A stretch of 64,000 bases of DNA from Flavihumibacter profundi. GTDB taxonomy: Bacteria > Bacteroidota > Bacteroidia > Chitinophagales > Chitinophagaceae. The notes beneath the pieces were generated by a model. The model saw only the letters and a list, made by a program, of their open reading frames with translations. It was not told the origin of the DNA and did not search any database. Where the stretch lies: the NCBI RefSeq assembly GCF_020076305.1, contig NZ_JAIQXE010000002.1, positions 744,001-808,000 on the forward strand, given 5' to 3'. The position numbers and the translations under genes are program-made. Positions 63,224-64,000 of this stretch are shown piece after piece. Numbering within the stretch: the first letter of the stretch is position 1; each line of letters opens with the position of its first letter.

Positions 63224-63246
63224 CGCCCGGTTAACAATAAATTAAT

Positions 63247-64000
63247 ATGAAATTAAAACTGTCAAGGTCGGTTGTGGCAAGATCTGCAGTAATTACTTCC
63301 TGTATTTTGATCTTCTCCGCCCGTTCCCAGGGGCAGTTTTTAATGGATATGGTAGATACCACCAAGGATATGGGTAAGAACATGCTGGGCCTTTACCAGA
63401 ACTATAATTACCTGAGGTTATCAGGGTACATCCAGCCGCAGTTTCAGTATATACAGGAGAAGGGCGCCAAAACTTTTGCCGGTCCGGATTTCCCCCCAAA
63501 TGTGAATAACAGGTTTATCCTGAGAAGGGCCCGGGTCCGCGTGGATTATGCCCGCATAAACAGGGAGGAAAAATTTGGTTTTCAATTTGTTTTCCAGCTC
63601 GAAGGAACTGAACGTAGTGTTACCATCCGCGATGTCTGGGGTAGGATATTTGAAAATAAATACCAGATGTTCGCCTTAACCACGGGTGTATTTGCACGGC
63701 CATTTGGCTATGAGGTGAACCTTTCTTCTATGGAGCGGGAATCTCCGGAAAGGGGCCGGATGTCTCAGACTCTTATGAAGGCAGAACGTGACCTCGGGGT
63801 AATGGTTAGTTTCGAACCCCGCCAGATAACGAATAAACTGAATTGGCTAAAAATTGATGCCGGCATATTCAATGGCCAGGGCATAACCGGTCTGGGCGAA
63901 TATGATTCATATAAAGATTTTATTGCCCGGGCAGGGGTTAAGCCGCAATTCCTGACACCTAAGATTAAATTTTCAGCAGGCATTTCTTACCTGAATGGGG
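63247..64000 (+). CDS. Phosphate-selective porin O/P-like outer-membrane protein (partial)
   Basis: The first 251 codons are present; the gene runs off the window. A signal peptide (about residues 1-30, ending SARSQGQ) is followed by barrel strands with the OprO/OprP pattern: YNYLRLSGYIQPQFQYIQEKG, NRFILRRARVRVDYARI, FGFQFVFQLEGTERSVTIRDVWGRIF, QMFALTTGVFARPFGYEVNLSSMERESPERGRM and AERDLGVMVSF. This is the conserved start of the phosphate-selective porin family. Its divergent position next to DUF47 and Pit supports phosphate uptake. Confidence 0.82.
   Translation, partial: MKLKLSRSVVARSAVITSCILIFSARSQGQFLMDMVDTTKDMGKNMLGLYQNYNYLRLSGYIQPQFQYIQEKGAKTFAGPDFPPNVNNRFILRRARVRVDYARINREEKFGFQFVFQLEGTERSVTIRDVWGRIFENKYQMFALTTGVFARPFGYEVNLSSMERESPERGRMSQTLMKAERDLGVMVSFEPRQITNKLNWLKIDAGIFNGQGITGLGEYDSYKDFIARAGVKPQFLTPKIKFSAGISYLNG

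Noticed and set aside
1-64000. tRNA, rRNA, CRISPR arrays, insertion sequences, prophage genes and T9SS C-terminal sorting domains
   Set aside because: I looked for them across the gaps and gene ends and saw no cloverleaf, spaced repeat array, transposase, phage gene or sorting-domain ending; no computational scan was possible.

Overview
The window comes from a member of the Bacteroidota, most likely a Chitinophagaceae-type organism. The evidence is a complete gldK-gldL-gldM-gldN cluster (gliding motility and type IX secretion), Bacteroidota-type promoters with TAnnTTTG -7 boxes, few Shine-Dalgarno sites, TonB-dependent receptors, transketolase encoded as a separate C-terminal half, and lineage-typical proteins such as DUF4271, DUF4783 and PorT-like barrels. 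Almost all of the sequence is coding, and most of it is chromosomal housekeeping. I see no rRNA, tRNA, CRISPR array, insertion sequence or prophage.

Layout. 1-3165: end of a myo-inositol catabolism operon (tail of iolA, then iolE, iolG and a LacI regulator). 3169-7554: two TonB-dependent receptors on the minus strand; the first (BtuB-like) lies behind a clear cobalamin riboswitch. 7622-10146: amino acid permease and a PLP-dependent sulfur amino acid enzyme. 10229-14189: TolC/MacA-type efflux parts and gpsA. 14204-18948: hemW, an Omp85 barrel, DUF4271 and hemD. 19128-21149: YyaL/DUF255 protein. 21310-26148: gldKLMN, closed by a strong terminator and followed by a possible orphan small RNA. 26447-30935: ECF sigma factor, membrane-anchored barrel protein, lipoprotein and uvrC. 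31070-35256: heme-binding protein, gpmI, DUF4783, nadC, SUI1 and a small membrane protein.

35269-40922: ftsH, a baeRF/Balon-like putative ribosome hibernation factor, a nitroreductase, an unknown conserved protein and an erythromycin-esterase-like protein, which look like a stress group. 40952-49353: icd, apaG, POT peptide transporter, purD, tryptophan 2,3-dioxygenase, a decayed HTH regulator, an alpha/beta hydrolase and an MFS transporter. 49540-55562: the rod-shape operon mreB-mreC-mreD-mrdA-rodA. 55593-58109: MBL-fold hydrolase and an ECF sigma/anti-sigma/Spy-like unit. 58251-61201: transketolase C-half, galE and rmlA. 61265-64000: phosphate module (Pit transporter, DUF47 regulator, divergent phosphate-type porin running off the window).

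The most interesting unexplained signals are in small non-coding sites. They include a 16-bp direct repeat placed upstream of both divergent phosphate promoters, an orphan promoter-palindrome-terminator unit after gldN, a dispersed ATTCAC-type intergenic repeat, and an AT palindrome at the B12 riboswitch promoter. Functional names come from recognising sequence motifs by eye; no database search was run.
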